A stretch of DNA of 36,960 bases from Vogesella aquatica (GCF_028548455.1 NZ_JAQQLF010000032.1:1-36960), one strand, 5' to 3'; shown: positions 14,304 through 22,615, counted from the first letter of the stretch. Translations and numbers: made by a program. The notes: generated by a model from the letters alone, not told the origin.

Positions 14304-15662
14304 TCAAGCAGGTTCACTAAGACGGTCGCGCCAGGCGTAAGCGGTATAAGCAAACTGCAGGCCCAGCTTTTGCAGCGCGGTGGCGGGTGGCAGCCGTGGT
14401 GCCAGGCCGTGCATGGCGCAGGCAGCTTCGCTGGCGCTGGGTGGCTGGCCGGCCATGGCCCGCGCCAGCGCCCGCCCCAGCCACGGCATGGTGCTGACGC
14501 CGCTGCCAAAGCAGCCGGCGGCGTACCACATGCCAGGCAGGCCGGGCAGCGGGCCGTATTGCGGCAACAGGCGGCGGTTAACGGCGATCAGCCCGCGCCA
14601 GAAGTAATCGATATCCACCCCGGCCCAGGCCGGAAAACACGCGGCCAACTGTGCCTGCAAGGCGGCGCGCTGGCGCTGGCCGCTGGCGTCGCTGCCGCTC
14701 AGGTCGCCACGGGCGCCAAACAGCAGGCGGCCGTCGGGCAGCCTGCGCCAGTAGCTCAGCAGGTGACGGGTGTCGAACATGGGCGTGTGGGTGTGGTAGG
14801 CATAGGCGCCCCACTCCGCTGCGCTTAGCGGGCGGGTCACAATGATGTTGGAGATCACTGGCAGCGTGCGGTGGCGCAGCACCGGCGGCAGCCAGGCCGG
14901 CAGGTAACCGTTGGTGGCCAGCAGCAACTGGCGCGCGTGCACCACGCTGTCTGCCGCCTGCAGCGTGTGGCCGCCACTATGCGGCTGCCAGGCGTGTACG
15001 GCTTGCTGCGGCAGCAGGATGGCACCGTGGCGCTGCGCGGCCTGCGCCAGGCCGCTGGCCAGTGCCAGCGGGTTCAGGCCGCCACCGTGCAGGATGTGCA
15101 GCGCGCCGTACTGCGCGTCGCCCGCGTGGCCACGGCCGGCAAACTCGGCCCGCGTCAGCAGCCGGCTGGCTACCGGCGTGTGCAGCCGCCAGGCGTGGTA
15201 CTCGTCCTGCAGGCCAGCCCACGCGGCCGGGCTGTGCGCCACCACGTAGCTGCCTTCGCCGCAGGCCTGGGTGGCGATGCCTTCTGCCGCCGCCAGGCTG
15301 GCCACCAGCTGTAGCGCTTCCTGTTGCGCGGCCATGAAGCCGGCGGCGCCGGCCTCGCCCAGCGCCCGTTGCAGGCCGATGTAATCGTGTTTGGTAGCGG
15401 GCAGCGTGTTGAAGCCGGCGTTGCGGCCGGAGGCACCCCAGCCGATATCGCCGGCCTCCAGCACCGCCACGCGGGCGCCGTGGTCGCGCGCCAGGTGTAG
15501 CGCCGCCGATAGCCCGCAGTAGCCGCCGCCCACGATCGCCACATCCACCGTGTGCTCGCCGCTGCCGGGCGCCAGGGTTGGCCGCGGCGTGGTGGCGTGC
15601 CAGTAGCTGGGCGGGCTGTGCTGCGGGCGGTACTGGTCGGCGTGGTAGAAAGGCTGGTACAT
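14304..15662 (-). CDS. FAD-dependent amine oxidase of the DAO/PuuB type
   Basis: The 452-aa protein has an N-terminal Rossmann FAD site (VDVAIVGGGYCGLSAALHL, then VAVLEAGDIGWGASGRNAGF) characteristic of DAO-family oxidases. WYAAGCFGSGVSTMPWLGRALA closes the FAD pocket. The WGASGRNAG motif and the 40-residue lead before the Rossmann fold resemble gamma-glutamylputrescine oxidase (PuuB) and related enzymes. The pairing with a PotF-like receptor supports a polyamine or amine substrate. It is divergent from a GcvA-like LysR gene that may control it. No gamma-glutamylputrescine synthetase gene is present, so the exact substrate remains open. Confidence 0.82.
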   Translation of the reverse strand: MYQPFYHADQYRPQHSPPSYWHATTPRPTLAPGSGEHTVDVAIVGGGYCGLSAALHLARDHGARVAVLEAGDIGWGASGRNAGFNTLPATKHDYIGLQRALGEAGAAGFMAAQQEALQLVASLAAAEGIATQACGEGSYVVAHSPAAWAGLQDEYHAWRLHTPVASRLLTRAEFAGRGHAGDAQYGALHILHGGGLNPLALASGLAQAAQRHGAILLPQQAVHAWQPHSGGHTLQAADSVVHARQLLLATNGYLPAWLPPVLRHRTLPVISNIIVTRPLSAAEWGAYAYHTHTPMFDTRHLLSYWRRLPDGRLLFGARGDLSGSDASGQRQRAALQAQLAACFPAWAGVDIDYFWRGLIAVNRRLLPQYGPLPGLPGMWYAAGCFGSGVSTMPWLGRALARAMAGQPPSASEAACAMHGLAPRLPPATALQKLGLQFAYTAYAWRDRLSEPA

Positions 15663-15680
15663 GGCGGCTCCACAAGTATT

Positions 15681-15693
15681 GCCACAGTGTGGC
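15681..15693. promoter_or_regulatory. Palindrome between the oxidase and LysR genes, possible LysR operator
   Basis: GCCAC-AGT-GTGGC is a perfect 5-bp-arm palindrome in the 103-bp divergent spacer, 19 bp upstream of the oxidase start. Such placement is typical for a LysR-type site that represses or activates the divergent gene. It is a short palindrome in GC-rich DNA, so support is modest. Confidence 0.35.
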
Positions 15694-15765
15694 GACGGCA
15701 GTGCGCTACCGGCAAGACACGCTTTTTGCTACCTTGTGTTAGTTAATTTAACCGCTGGAGCCGCC

Positions 15766-16680
15766 ATGGCCCGCCGCCTGCCCCCGCTTAACAGTGTTCG
15801 CGCCTTTGAAGCCGCCGCCCGGCTGGGCAGCTTTGTCGCCGCCGCACGCGAACTCAACGTGACGCAGCCGGCCATCGGCCGCCACGTACGGCAGCTGGAA
15901 GACTGGCTGGGGGTAGTGCTGTTCCAGCGCAGCGCACGCGGCGTGGCCACCACCGCCGCCGGCACGCAGTATCTGGCTACCGCCAGCCGCCTGCTGGACG
16001 AGTTGGCCGCCGCCAGCCAGCAGCTGCAAGGCGGTGGCCTGTTGCGGCTGATGGTGGTGCCGGGGCTGGCGCGGCGCTGGCTGGCACCGTTGCTGGATGG
16101 CCTGCTGGCCGAGCGCCCCGGCCTGCGGCTGGCCATCGAGCCGCACGCCACCTTCAGCCGGTTGCGCCCCGGCGACGCCGATCTGGGCCTGGTGGCAGAC
16201 GATATCTCCCGTCTGCCCGGCTACTACCACACGCTGGCGGTGCCACCGGTGTTTGCCGTGTGCACGCCGGCCTACCTGGCTAGCCATACGGCCCCGCAAC
16301 AGGTGGGCGACTTGCTGCAGCACACGCTGATCCACGAAGACGATGGCGACTGGTGGCAGCTATGGTTGGCCGCACAAGGGGTTCACGTACGGTTACAGCC
16401 GCAAACGGTGTATTTCAGTGCCGACCAGACGCTGGACGCTTGCCTGGCGCACAAGGGCATCGCACTGGCCAACCCCTTGCTGGTGGCCGCCGAGCTGGCC
16501 AGCGGCGCGCTGGTACAACCATTGCCGCAGGCCGTGGCGCTGCAGGGCTACCACTTCATCCTGCCGGACGACGGCAGCGTGGCGCCCGACGTGCCGTGGC
16601 TGGTGGCCGCGCTATGCCGGCTGGCCGGGCAGACGGCTACAAAAAGAAACGGGCGCGGCATCGCTGCCGCGCCCTACTGA
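15766..16680 (+). CDS. LysR-family regulator, GcvA-like
   Basis: The 304-aa protein has an N-terminal winged HTH (LNSVRAFEAAARLGSFVAAARELNVTQPAIGRHVRQLEDWLG) followed by a periplasmic-binding-like effector domain. The opening LPPLNSVRAFEAAARLGSF is typical of the GcvA/AmpR subgroup. GGAG five bases before the ATG supports the start at 15766. It is divergent from the amine oxidase / PotF-like operon and is its likely regulator. The last codons (KRNGRGIAAAPY) coincide with a strong hairpin that serves as terminator for the opposite strand. Confidence 0.9.
   Translation: MARRLPPLNSVRAFEAAARLGSFVAAARELNVTQPAIGRHVRQLEDWLGVVLFQRSARGVATTAAGTQYLATASRLLDELAAASQQLQGGGLLRLMVVPGLARRWLAPLLDGLLAERPGLRLAIEPHATFSRLRPGDADLGLVADDISRLPGYYHTLAVPPVFAVCTPAYLASHTAPQQVGDLLQHTLIHEDDGDWWQLWLAAQGVHVRLQPQTVYFSADQTLDACLAHKGIALANPLLVAAELASGALVQPLPQAVALQGYHFILPDDGSVAPDVPWLVAALCRLAGQTATKRNGRGIAAAPY
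16641..16674 (-). terminator. Terminator for the leftward amino-acid operon, embedded in the LysR 3' coding end
   Basis: Perfect 10-bp stem GGGCGCGGCA / TGCCGCGCCC with a 4-base loop. On the minus strand it is followed by GTTTCTTTTTG. It lies about 95 bases past the stop of the binding-protein gene, but inside the last codons of the convergent LysR gene. Confidence 0.75.
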
Positions 16681-16768
16681 CTGATCTGTATCTACACTGC
16701 ACTTTCACGCAGTACCGTTACCTTAGCATTACTTTAGTTTTGTGTGAAAACTTTTTATCCCCCTGGCC

Positions 16769-17527
16769 TTAGTCTTCCAGCAAGCCGGCCAGATTGTGCT
16801 TCTTCAGCAACGCCGCGTATTCCCCGCTCTGCTTCACCTGGTCGATAGCCTGGTCGAAGCGGGCCTTCAGCGCGCCGTCCTGCTTGCGCAGCGCCACAGC
16901 CACGCCTTCGCCCAGCACCTTGTCCTTGCGGCCGTCAAACAGCGGGCCGGTAAAGGCAAACGCCTTGCCGTTAGGCGTATCCAGGAAGCCCTTCTGCAGC
17001 TGCACGGTGTTGCCGAAGGTGAAGTCGGCGCGGCCGGCGGTCAGCTCCAGCATCGGGTCTTGCGCATTCACGTAACGCTTTACCGTGGCCTGCTTGTACT
17101 GCTGGGTGACAAAACGGTCTTGCGGGGTGCCGGTTTGCACCGCAATCACCTTGCCGGCCAGGTCCGGCACCAGCGCCACGCCTTTGCGCGCCACGAAACG
17201 GTTCTGCATCAGGTAGTACACCTTGCTGAACGCCACCACCTTGCGGCGCTCGTCGGTGATGTTCATCGACGACATGATGGCATCGTATTTCCTGGCCTGC
17301 AGGCCGGGGATCAGCCCGTCCCACGGCTGGTTTACCACCTCGCACGGGGTTTGCATCGCCTTGCACACGGCGTAGGCAAAATCCACCTCGAAGCCGGCTA
17401 CCTTGCCGGCGGTATCCACGTATTCGAACGGCGGGTAGGTGGCGTCGGTGGCGATGCGCAGCGGTTCGGCAGCCTGCACCAGCAGGGGCGACAACAGCAG
17501 GGCAGCAAGGGCAAGTGGGCGGTTCAT
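16769..17527 (-). CDS. Periplasmic polar amino-acid-binding protein (ArgT/HisJ family)
   Basis: The 252-aa type II solute-binding protein begins with a signal peptide (LALAALLLSPLLVQA). The mature protein opens with LRIATDATYPPFEYVD. The segments GFEVDFAYAVCKAM, WDGLIPGLQARKYDAIMSSMNIT and VIAVQTGT are hallmarks of receptors for lysine, arginine, ornithine or histidine. AGGAG precedes the ATG. The start overlaps the stop of the nitrilase-family gene (ATGA), so it is the last gene of a three-gene operon with the transaminase. No permease or ATPase genes follow. Confidence 0.9.
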   Translation of the reverse strand: MNRPLALAALLLSPLLVQAAEPLRIATDATYPPFEYVDTAGKVAGFEVDFAYAVCKAMQTPCEVVNQPWDGLIPGLQARKYDAIMSSMNITDERRKVVAFSKVYYLMQNRFVARKGVALVPDLAGKVIAVQTGTPQDRFVTQQYKQATVKRYVNAQDPMLELTAGRADFTFGNTVQLQKGFLDTPNGKAFAFTGPLFDGRKDKVLGEGVAVALRKQDGALKARFDQAIDQVKQSGEYAALLKKHNLAGLLED

Positions 17528-18366
17528 GGTTTCTCCTGGGTAGCAATAAAGGAAGGGCTGGTGAAGCGACGGTGCTGCAAGGCCGGCAGGCGCGTGCGCC
17601 AGGTCTGTTGCCTGTGGGTATCGAGTGTGGCCAGCGCCATGCCCTCGCCCTCTTGCTGGCAGGCCAGTACCTGGCCCCAGGGGTCGATGATCATGCTGTG
17701 GCCGAAGGTACGTTTGCCGCCGGGGTGCACTCCGCCCTGGCCGGGGGCGATGACGAAGGCCAGGTTTTCCACGGCACGGGCGCGCAGCAGCAGCTCCCAG
17801 TGCGCTTGCCCGGTGGTGTGGGTAAAGGCGGCCGGCACGCTGATCAACACCGGCGCCGGCGCCTGGCGGTACAGCTCGGGGAAGCGCAGGTCGTAGCATA
17901 CCGACAACCGCAGGCTGCCCCACGGCGTGTCGGCGCTGGTAATGGCGCTGCCCGGCTGCATGGTGTCGGCCTCGGCGTAGCGCTCGTGGCCGTCGTCAAA
18001 GCCGAACAGGTGCACTTTGTCGTAGCGTGCCACGCACTGGCCCTGCGGGCCGTACAGCAGGCTGCTGTTATGAAAGCGCTGCGGCTGGCTGCCCTGCAAG
18101 GGCAGGGTGCCGGCCAGCAGCCACACGCCGTGGCGGGCGGCCAGCGCCGCCATGCGCTGCTGCAGCGGGCCGTGGCCGAACGGCTCGGCCAGCGCCAGCC
18201 GTGCGCTGTCGTGCGCCGGCATCAGGTAGAAGTATTCCGGCAGCGCCACCAGCTCTGCGCCGGCGGCGGCGGCCTCGGCCACCCAGGCTTCGGCGCGGGC
18301 CAGGTTGGCCGCCAGGTCGTCGCCGGACACCAGCTGGATGGCGGCGGCGGTAAAGGTATGGCTCAT
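17524..18366 (-). CDS. Nitrilase-superfamily amidohydrolase, Nit1/omega-amidase type
   Basis: The 280-aa cytoplasmic enzyme has the Glu-Lys-Cys catalytic triad: E44 (ALPEYFYL), K117 (RYDKVHLF) and C157 (SVCYDLRFPELYR). HTTGQAHWELLLRARAVEN and GHSMIIDPWGQVLA place it in the Nit branch, whose members hydrolyse alpha-ketoglutaramate-like amides or deaminated glutathione. AGGAG seven bases before the ATG at 18366 supports this start. The gene begins 10 bp after the transaminase stop and overlaps the binding-protein gene by four bases. The pairing with a YbdL-like transaminase suggests it removes the omega-amide from the keto acid made by that enzyme. Confidence 0.88.
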   Translation of the reverse strand: MSHTFTAAAIQLVSGDDLAANLARAEAWVAEAAAAGAELVALPEYFYLMPAHDSARLALAEPFGHGPLQQRMAALAARHGVWLLAGTLPLQGSQPQRFHNSSLLYGPQGQCVARYDKVHLFGFDDGHERYAEADTMQPGSAITSADTPWGSLRLSVCYDLRFPELYRQAPAPVLISVPAAFTHTTGQAHWELLLRARAVENLAFVIAPGQGGVHPGGKRTFGHSMIIDPWGQVLACQQEGEGMALATLDTHRQQTWRTRLPALQHRRFTSPSFIATQEKP

Positions 18367-18376
18367 CACGCGCTCC

Positions 18377-19531
18377 TTACAGCCGGCACAGGCGCTCGGC
18401 GCCGGCCAGCAGGGTGGCGTCGTCTTTGGCAAACGACAGGCGGATCAGGCGCTGGTCGGTGCCGTCGCCGTAGAAAGCCGACACCGGAATGGTGGCCACG
18501 CCGTGTTCGGTAATCAGGCGCTGCACCAGCTGGCTGTCGGGCTCGTCCGACAGGTGGCCGTAGCCCGCCAGCAGGAAGAAGCTGCCGTGGCTGGGCAACA
18601 GCTGCAGGCGGCTGCCGGCCAGTGCCGACACCAGCAGGTCGCGCTTGCGCTGGTAGAAGGCGGCCAGGCCCAGGTAGTGCCCGGGCTCGGCCATCAGCCG
18701 CGCCAGCGCGTGCTGCATCGGGGTGTCGGCGGCAAACATGGCGAACTGGTGCACCTTGCGGATTTCGTCCATCAGCGCCGCCGGCGCCAGGCAGTAGCCG
18801 ACGCGCCAGCCGGTCACATGGAAGGTCTTGCCGAACGAGGTCACCACCACGGCGCGCTCGGCCAGCGCCGGGTAGCGGCTCATGCTGTGGTGCAGCTGGC
18901 CGTCGAACACCACGTGCTCGTACACCTCGTCCGACAGGATGACGATGTCGGTGCCGGCGGTCAGCGCCTGCAGGCGGGCGGCGTCGGCGGCGCCCAGCAC
19001 GGTGCCGGTGGGGTTGTGCGGCGTGTTCAGCACCATCATGCGGGTACGCGGCGTGATGCGCGCGGCCACCTCGTCCCACGGGATGGCAAAGTCGGGCGCG
19101 GCCAACTTGATCACCACGGCGCGCGCGCCTTGCAGCTCGATCATCGGGATGTAGCTATCGAACGCCGGCTCGAACACGATCACCTCGTCGCCCGGGTGCA
19201 CCAGCGCCGTTATCGCCGAAAACAGCGCTTCGCTAGCGCTGGCCATCACCGTTACCTCGCTGTCCGGGTGGTAAGGCTGGCCGTACAGGGTGGCTACCTT
19301 GGCGGCGATGGCCTCGCGCAGCGCCGGCAGGCCGCTCATCGGCGCGTACTGGTTGTGCCCGGCCTGCATCGCCTCGTGTGCGTAGCGCACCAGCGTGTCG
19401 CTGCAAGCAAAGTTGGGCGCACCCTGCGACAGGTTGATGGCTTGGTGTTGTGCGGCCAACTGGCCGATGACAGTGAAAATGGTGGTGCCCACGTGGGGTA
19501 GCTTGGACTGCGGGGTGAACGGGGTGTGCAT
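18377..19531 (-). CDS. PLP-dependent aminotransferase, methionine/glutamine-transaminase (YbdL/KAT) type
   Basis: The 384-aa class I/II aminotransferase has the PLP lysine K235 in TSFGKTFHVTGWRVGY. Other PLP contacts are N173 (PHNPTG) and D201/Y204 (SDEVYE). The N-terminal SKLPHVGTTIFTVIGQLA and INLSQGAPNF are typical of the YbdL / kynurenine aminotransferase / glutamine transaminase K group, which often uses methionine or glutamine as amino donor. The first ATG that fits the family is at 19531. It opens a three-gene operon with an omega-amidase-like hydrolase and an amino-acid receptor, and it is divergent from a LysR gene. Confidence 0.9.
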   Translation of the reverse strand: MHTPFTPQSKLPHVGTTIFTVIGQLAAQHQAINLSQGAPNFACSDTLVRYAHEAMQAGHNQYAPMSGLPALREAIAAKVATLYGQPYHPDSEVTVMASASEALFSAITALVHPGDEVIVFEPAFDSYIPMIELQGARAVVIKLAAPDFAIPWDEVAARITPRTRMMVLNTPHNPTGTVLGAADAARLQALTAGTDIVILSDEVYEHVVFDGQLHHSMSRYPALAERAVVVTSFGKTFHVTGWRVGYCLAPAALMDEIRKVHQFAMFAADTPMQHALARLMAEPGHYLGLAAFYQRKRDLLVSALAGSRLQLLPSHGSFFLLAGYGHLSDEPDSQLVQRLITEHGVATIPVSAFYGDGTDQRLIRLSFAKDDATLLAGAERLCRL

Positions 19532-19610
19532 GGCGCGGCTCAGGTGTGTGATGTTGTGCCGCCATTCAACCGTAGCCCGCACTATGCGACAAACGATTTG
19601 CAGGCATATC

Positions 19611-19633
19611 ATGGCCGAGAATTTCTCAGCCAT
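19611..19633. promoter_or_regulatory. Near-perfect palindromic operator upstream of the LysR gene
   Basis: ATGGCCGAGAA-T-TTCTCAGCCAT has 11-bp arms with a single mismatch. It ends immediately before the GGAG ribosome-binding site of the LysR gene and lies in the 111-bp spacer shared with the transaminase operon. Placement suggests autoregulation; the binding protein is not proven. Confidence 0.5.
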
Positions 19634-19642
19634 GGAGCCGCC

Positions 19643-20524
19643 ATGCCCCGCCCCACCCTGCCGCTGTACGCGCTATCGGTGTTCGACGCCGCCGCCCGCC
19701 ACCAAAGCTTCACCCGCGCCGCCAACGAGCTATGCCTGACCCAGGGCGCGGTCAGCAAGCAGGTGGCGCTGCTGGAAGCGCATCTGGGCTACGAGCTGTT
19801 CCACCGCTTTGCGCGCAGCCTGCGGCTGACACCGCGCGGCGAAATGCTGCACGGCTACGTGCAGCGCGCCTTCGGCGTGCTGGAGCAAGGCCTGGACGCC
19901 ACCGCCATGCTGAGCACGCCGGTCAACATCAAGGCGCCCAGCTGCGTGGTGCGCTGGCTGCTGGCGGCGCTGCGCGACTTCAACGGCCAGCACCCCGACA
20001 TCCCCATCCAGCTGTGCAGCAGCCACGACCACGATGTGAACTTCGCCCGCGAAGACTTCGACCTGGCGGTGGTGTACAAGCCACATGCCGCGCTGGGCGC
20101 GCTGGATACCCTGCTGTTCCGCGAGCAGCTCACGCCAGTAGTCGCCCCCGAGCTGCTGGCGCGCTGCGGCCAACCTTTGCAGCAAGCCGCCGACCTGGCG
20201 CACTTCCCGCTGCTGCACCCGTCGCTGGACAAGCGCGACTGGCGGCAATGGCTGGCGCAGCGCCAGGAAAGCACGGTGGACTACCGCCGCGGCACGGTGT
20301 TCGACACCCTGGACCAGGCCATGAACGCCGCGGTGCAAGGCTTTGGCGTGACGCTGGGCGACGTGACGCTGCTGCACGAAGAGCTGGCCAGCGGCCGCGT
20401 GCAGGCACCGCTGGGGCCGCCGTTTGCCAACGGTTTTGCCTACGCGCTGGCCATGCGCCCGGACGGCCCGCCCGGCGTGGCCACCGTGCAGCAGTGGCTG
20501 CTGGCACGGGCACCGGCAGGCTAA
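19643..20524 (+). CDS. LysR-family regulator of the transaminase operon (proposed)
   Basis: The 293-aa protein has the N-terminal HTH FDAAARHQSFTRAANELCLTQGAVSKQVALLEAHLG and a LysR substrate-binding domain. The HTH with AVSKQV is characteristic of GcvA-type LysR proteins. GGAG about five bases before the ATG supports the start. It is divergent from the transaminase / Nit / receptor operon and so is its probable regulator. The gene contains one GGTTGGCCGCA motif in reverse at 20165-20175. Confidence 0.9.
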   Translation: MPRPTLPLYALSVFDAAARHQSFTRAANELCLTQGAVSKQVALLEAHLGYELFHRFARSLRLTPRGEMLHGYVQRAFGVLEQGLDATAMLSTPVNIKAPSCVVRWLLAALRDFNGQHPDIPIQLCSSHDHDVNFAREDFDLAVVYKPHAALGALDTLLFREQLTPVVAPELLARCGQPLQQAADLAHFPLLHPSLDKRDWRQWLAQRQESTVDYRRGTVFDTLDQAMNAAVQGFGVTLGDVTLLHEELASGRVQAPLGPPFANGFAYALAMRPDGPPGVATVQQWLLARAPAG

Positions 20525-20577
20525 GGCGACGGCGTGGTACCATGCCGGCCTGCTGCCCGCCACGGGCAGCCCTGCCC

Positions 20578-20596
20578 TGCGGCCAACCTTGGCCGC
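20578..20596. repeat. Self-paired GGTTGGCCGCA motif (palindrome)
   Basis: GCGGCCAA-CC-TTGGCCGC is an 8-bp-arm inverted repeat containing one exact motif copy in reverse (20578-20588). It lies 55 bp after the LysR stop and about 70 bp before the ABC-F gene. It could form a hairpin in the transcript between them. Confidence 0.65.
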
Positions 20597-20663
20597 CCCC
20601 TGTCGTTACCCGGCCCCGCGCCAGTGCGGCTTTACCTTTTCGGGTCGCCTGGCGGCTGTATTC

Positions 20664-22331
20664 ATGATCACGCTTAAAAATGTTGTACTGCGCCGCGGTA
20701 GCAAGCTGCTGCTGGATGGCGCCACCGTTACCCTGAACCCGGGTGAAAAAGTCGGCCTGGTGGGCCGTAATGGCGCCGGCAAATCGTCGCTGTTTGCCGT
20801 GCTGAACGGCAGCCTGCACGAAGACGGCGGCGACTTTCATATCCCGGCCCAGTGGCGCATGGCGCAGGTGGCGCAGGACATGCCGGAAACCGCGCAAAGC
20901 GCTACCGACTTTGTAGTAGAAGGCGATACCGCGCTGCTGGCCGCGCAGCAGGAAGTGGCCGAAGCCGAGGCCGGCGACGACTACATGCGCATGGCGCACG
21001 CCTACACCGCGCTGAACGACGCCGGTGCGCACGACGCCCCCGCCCGCGCGCAGGCATTGATTCTAGGCCTGGGTTTTAGCGTGGCCGAGCTGCAGCGCCC
21101 GGTGAACAGCTTTTCTGGCGGCTGGCGCATGCGCCTGCAGCTGGCGCGCGCGCTGATGTGCCCATCCGACCTGCTGCTGCTGGACGAACCCACCAACCAC
21201 TTGGACCTGGACGCCCTGGTGTGGCTGGAAGCCTGGCTGAAGCAATACGCCGGCACGCTGGTGGTGATCAGCCACGACCGCGAATTCCTCGACGCCATTA
21301 CCAATGTGACCCTGCACATCGACCACGGCAAGCTGGTGCGCTACGGCGGCAACTACAGCAAGTTTGAAGACATGCGCGCCGAGCAGATGGTGCTGCAGCA
21401 GGCCGCGCAGGCCAAACAGCAAGAAAAGATCGCCCACCTGCAAAAGTTTATCGACCGCTTCAAGGCCAAGGCCAGCAAGGCCAAGCAGGCGCAAAGCCGG
21501 GTGAAAGCGCTGGAGCGCATGGAGAAGATTGCGCCGGTACTGGCCGACGCCGAATTCCAGTTCGAATTCAAAGAGCCGTCCAGCCTGCCCAACCCCATGC
21601 TGACGCTGAGCGAAGCCGCCTTCGGCTACCCGGCGCCGGACGACGCGCCGGTCGATACACCACCAACCGTGATCGTGCAGGGCGTACGCCGCTCGGTGCT
21701 GGCCGGCCAGCGTATCGGCATTCTGGGTGCCAACGGCCAGGGCAAATCCACGCTGGTGAAAACCGTGGCCGAGGCGCTGCGCCCGGTCAGCGGCGAAGTC
21801 ATCCGCGGCAAGGGCCTGAGCATCGGCTACTTCTCGCAGCAGGAGCTGGACGTGCTGCGCCCCGAGGACGACCCGCTGCAGCACATGCTGCGCCTGGCGC
21901 GCGACACCCCGGCCGCGCTGCGCCCGCCGGCAGCCGACTGCCGCGAACAAGGCCTGCGCAACTTCCTGGGCACCTTCAACTTCAGCGGCGACATGGTCAA
22001 GCAAGCCGTCGGCAGCATGAGCGGCGGCGAAAAAGCCCGCCTGGTGCTATGCATGATCGTGTGGCTGCGCCCCAACCTGCTGCTGCTGGATGAACCGACC
22101 AACCACCTGGACCTGGCCACCCGCGAGGCGCTGAGCGTGGCGCTGAACGAATTCGAAGGCTCGGTAATGCTGGTCAGCCACGACCGCGCGCTGCTGCGCG
22201 CCGTGTGCGACGAGTTCTGGCTGGTCTCGCGCGGCGGGGTCAGCGACTTCGAAGGCGACCTGGACGACTACCAGGTGTACCTGCTGGACGAAGCCAAGCG
22301 CCGCCGCGAAGAGGCTGCCGGCAAGCGCTGA
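20664..22331 (+). CDS. ABC-F ATPase, YheS-like
   Basis: The 555-aa soluble protein has two ABC cassettes and no transmembrane segments. Cassette 1 has Walker A GRNGAGKSS, signature FSGGWRMRLQLARAL and Walker B LLLLDEPTNHLDLDA. Cassette 2 has GANGQGKST, MSGGEKARL and LLLLDEPTNHLDLAT. The inter-cassette linker (about residues 240-290) is lysine-rich and helical, as in the P-site-tRNA-interaction motif of ABC-F proteins. ABC-F factors bind the ribosomal E site and influence translation. It is closest by eye to YheS, but shorter than the E. coli protein (about 637 aa), apparently lacking the extended C-terminal tail. It stands alone. Confidence 0.9.
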   Translation: MITLKNVVLRRGSKLLLDGATVTLNPGEKVGLVGRNGAGKSSLFAVLNGSLHEDGGDFHIPAQWRMAQVAQDMPETAQSATDFVVEGDTALLAAQQEVAEAEAGDDYMRMAHAYTALNDAGAHDAPARAQALILGLGFSVAELQRPVNSFSGGWRMRLQLARALMCPSDLLLLDEPTNHLDLDALVWLEAWLKQYAGTLVVISHDREFLDAITNVTLHIDHGKLVRYGGNYSKFEDMRAEQMVLQQAAQAKQQEKIAHLQKFIDRFKAKASKAKQAQSRVKALERMEKIAPVLADAEFQFEFKEPSSLPNPMLTLSEAAFGYPAPDDAPVDTPPTVIVQGVRRSVLAGQRIGILGANGQGKSTLVKTVAEALRPVSGEVIRGKGLSIGYFSQQELDVLRPEDDPLQHMLRLARDTPAALRPPAADCREQGLRNFLGTFNFSGDMVKQAVGSMSGGEKARLVLCMIVWLRPNLLLLDEPTNHLDLATREALSVALNEFEGSVMLVSHDRALLRAVCDEFWLVSRGGVSDFEGDLDDYQVYLLDEAKRRREEAAGKR

Positions 22332-22463
22332 CACGCAGCGGCCCTTGCGCATTTTTGCCAGCGTCAGCGTAATACCAGCCAGCTAAGCGAATATGCTTGG
22401 CCATCAAGTGGGTGGGCGTGAATGAAGCGCCCCATCCCGTTGGCGCGAGCCGGGCAAAATGGT

Positions 22464-22615
22464 GCGCCCCAGGTTTTAAGACGCCGATTTGTTTGAGCTC
22501 CGAGCCGTTAGCGAGGGGCGAGTTCGGCGGCGCCTGGGGCGTGTCATTTTGACCGGGGTTTCGAGCAGCCCCGGGTTGCGGGGGAATGAAAAGGGGGCGG
22601 CAATCCGCCCCCTTT
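22464..22615. repeat. Structured intergenic element with three consecutive hairpins
   Basis: Within the 433-bp gap 22332-22764 an outer pairing GCGCCCCAGG (22464-22473) with CCTGGGGCGT (22533-22542) is extended by CGCCGA (22482-22487) with TCGGCG (22524-22529). It encloses TTTGTTTGAGC...GCGAGTT. A second hairpin CCGGGG...CCCCGG spans 22553-22574. A third, AAAGGGGGCGG-CAAT-CCGCCCCCTTT, spans 22590-22615 and could terminate the ABC-F transcript although it lacks a T-run. The TGTTTGAGC...GCGAGTT core resembles a dispersed palindromic repeat I remember from other beta- and gammaproteobacteria (unverified). No coding potential is evident in the gap. Confidence 0.6.
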
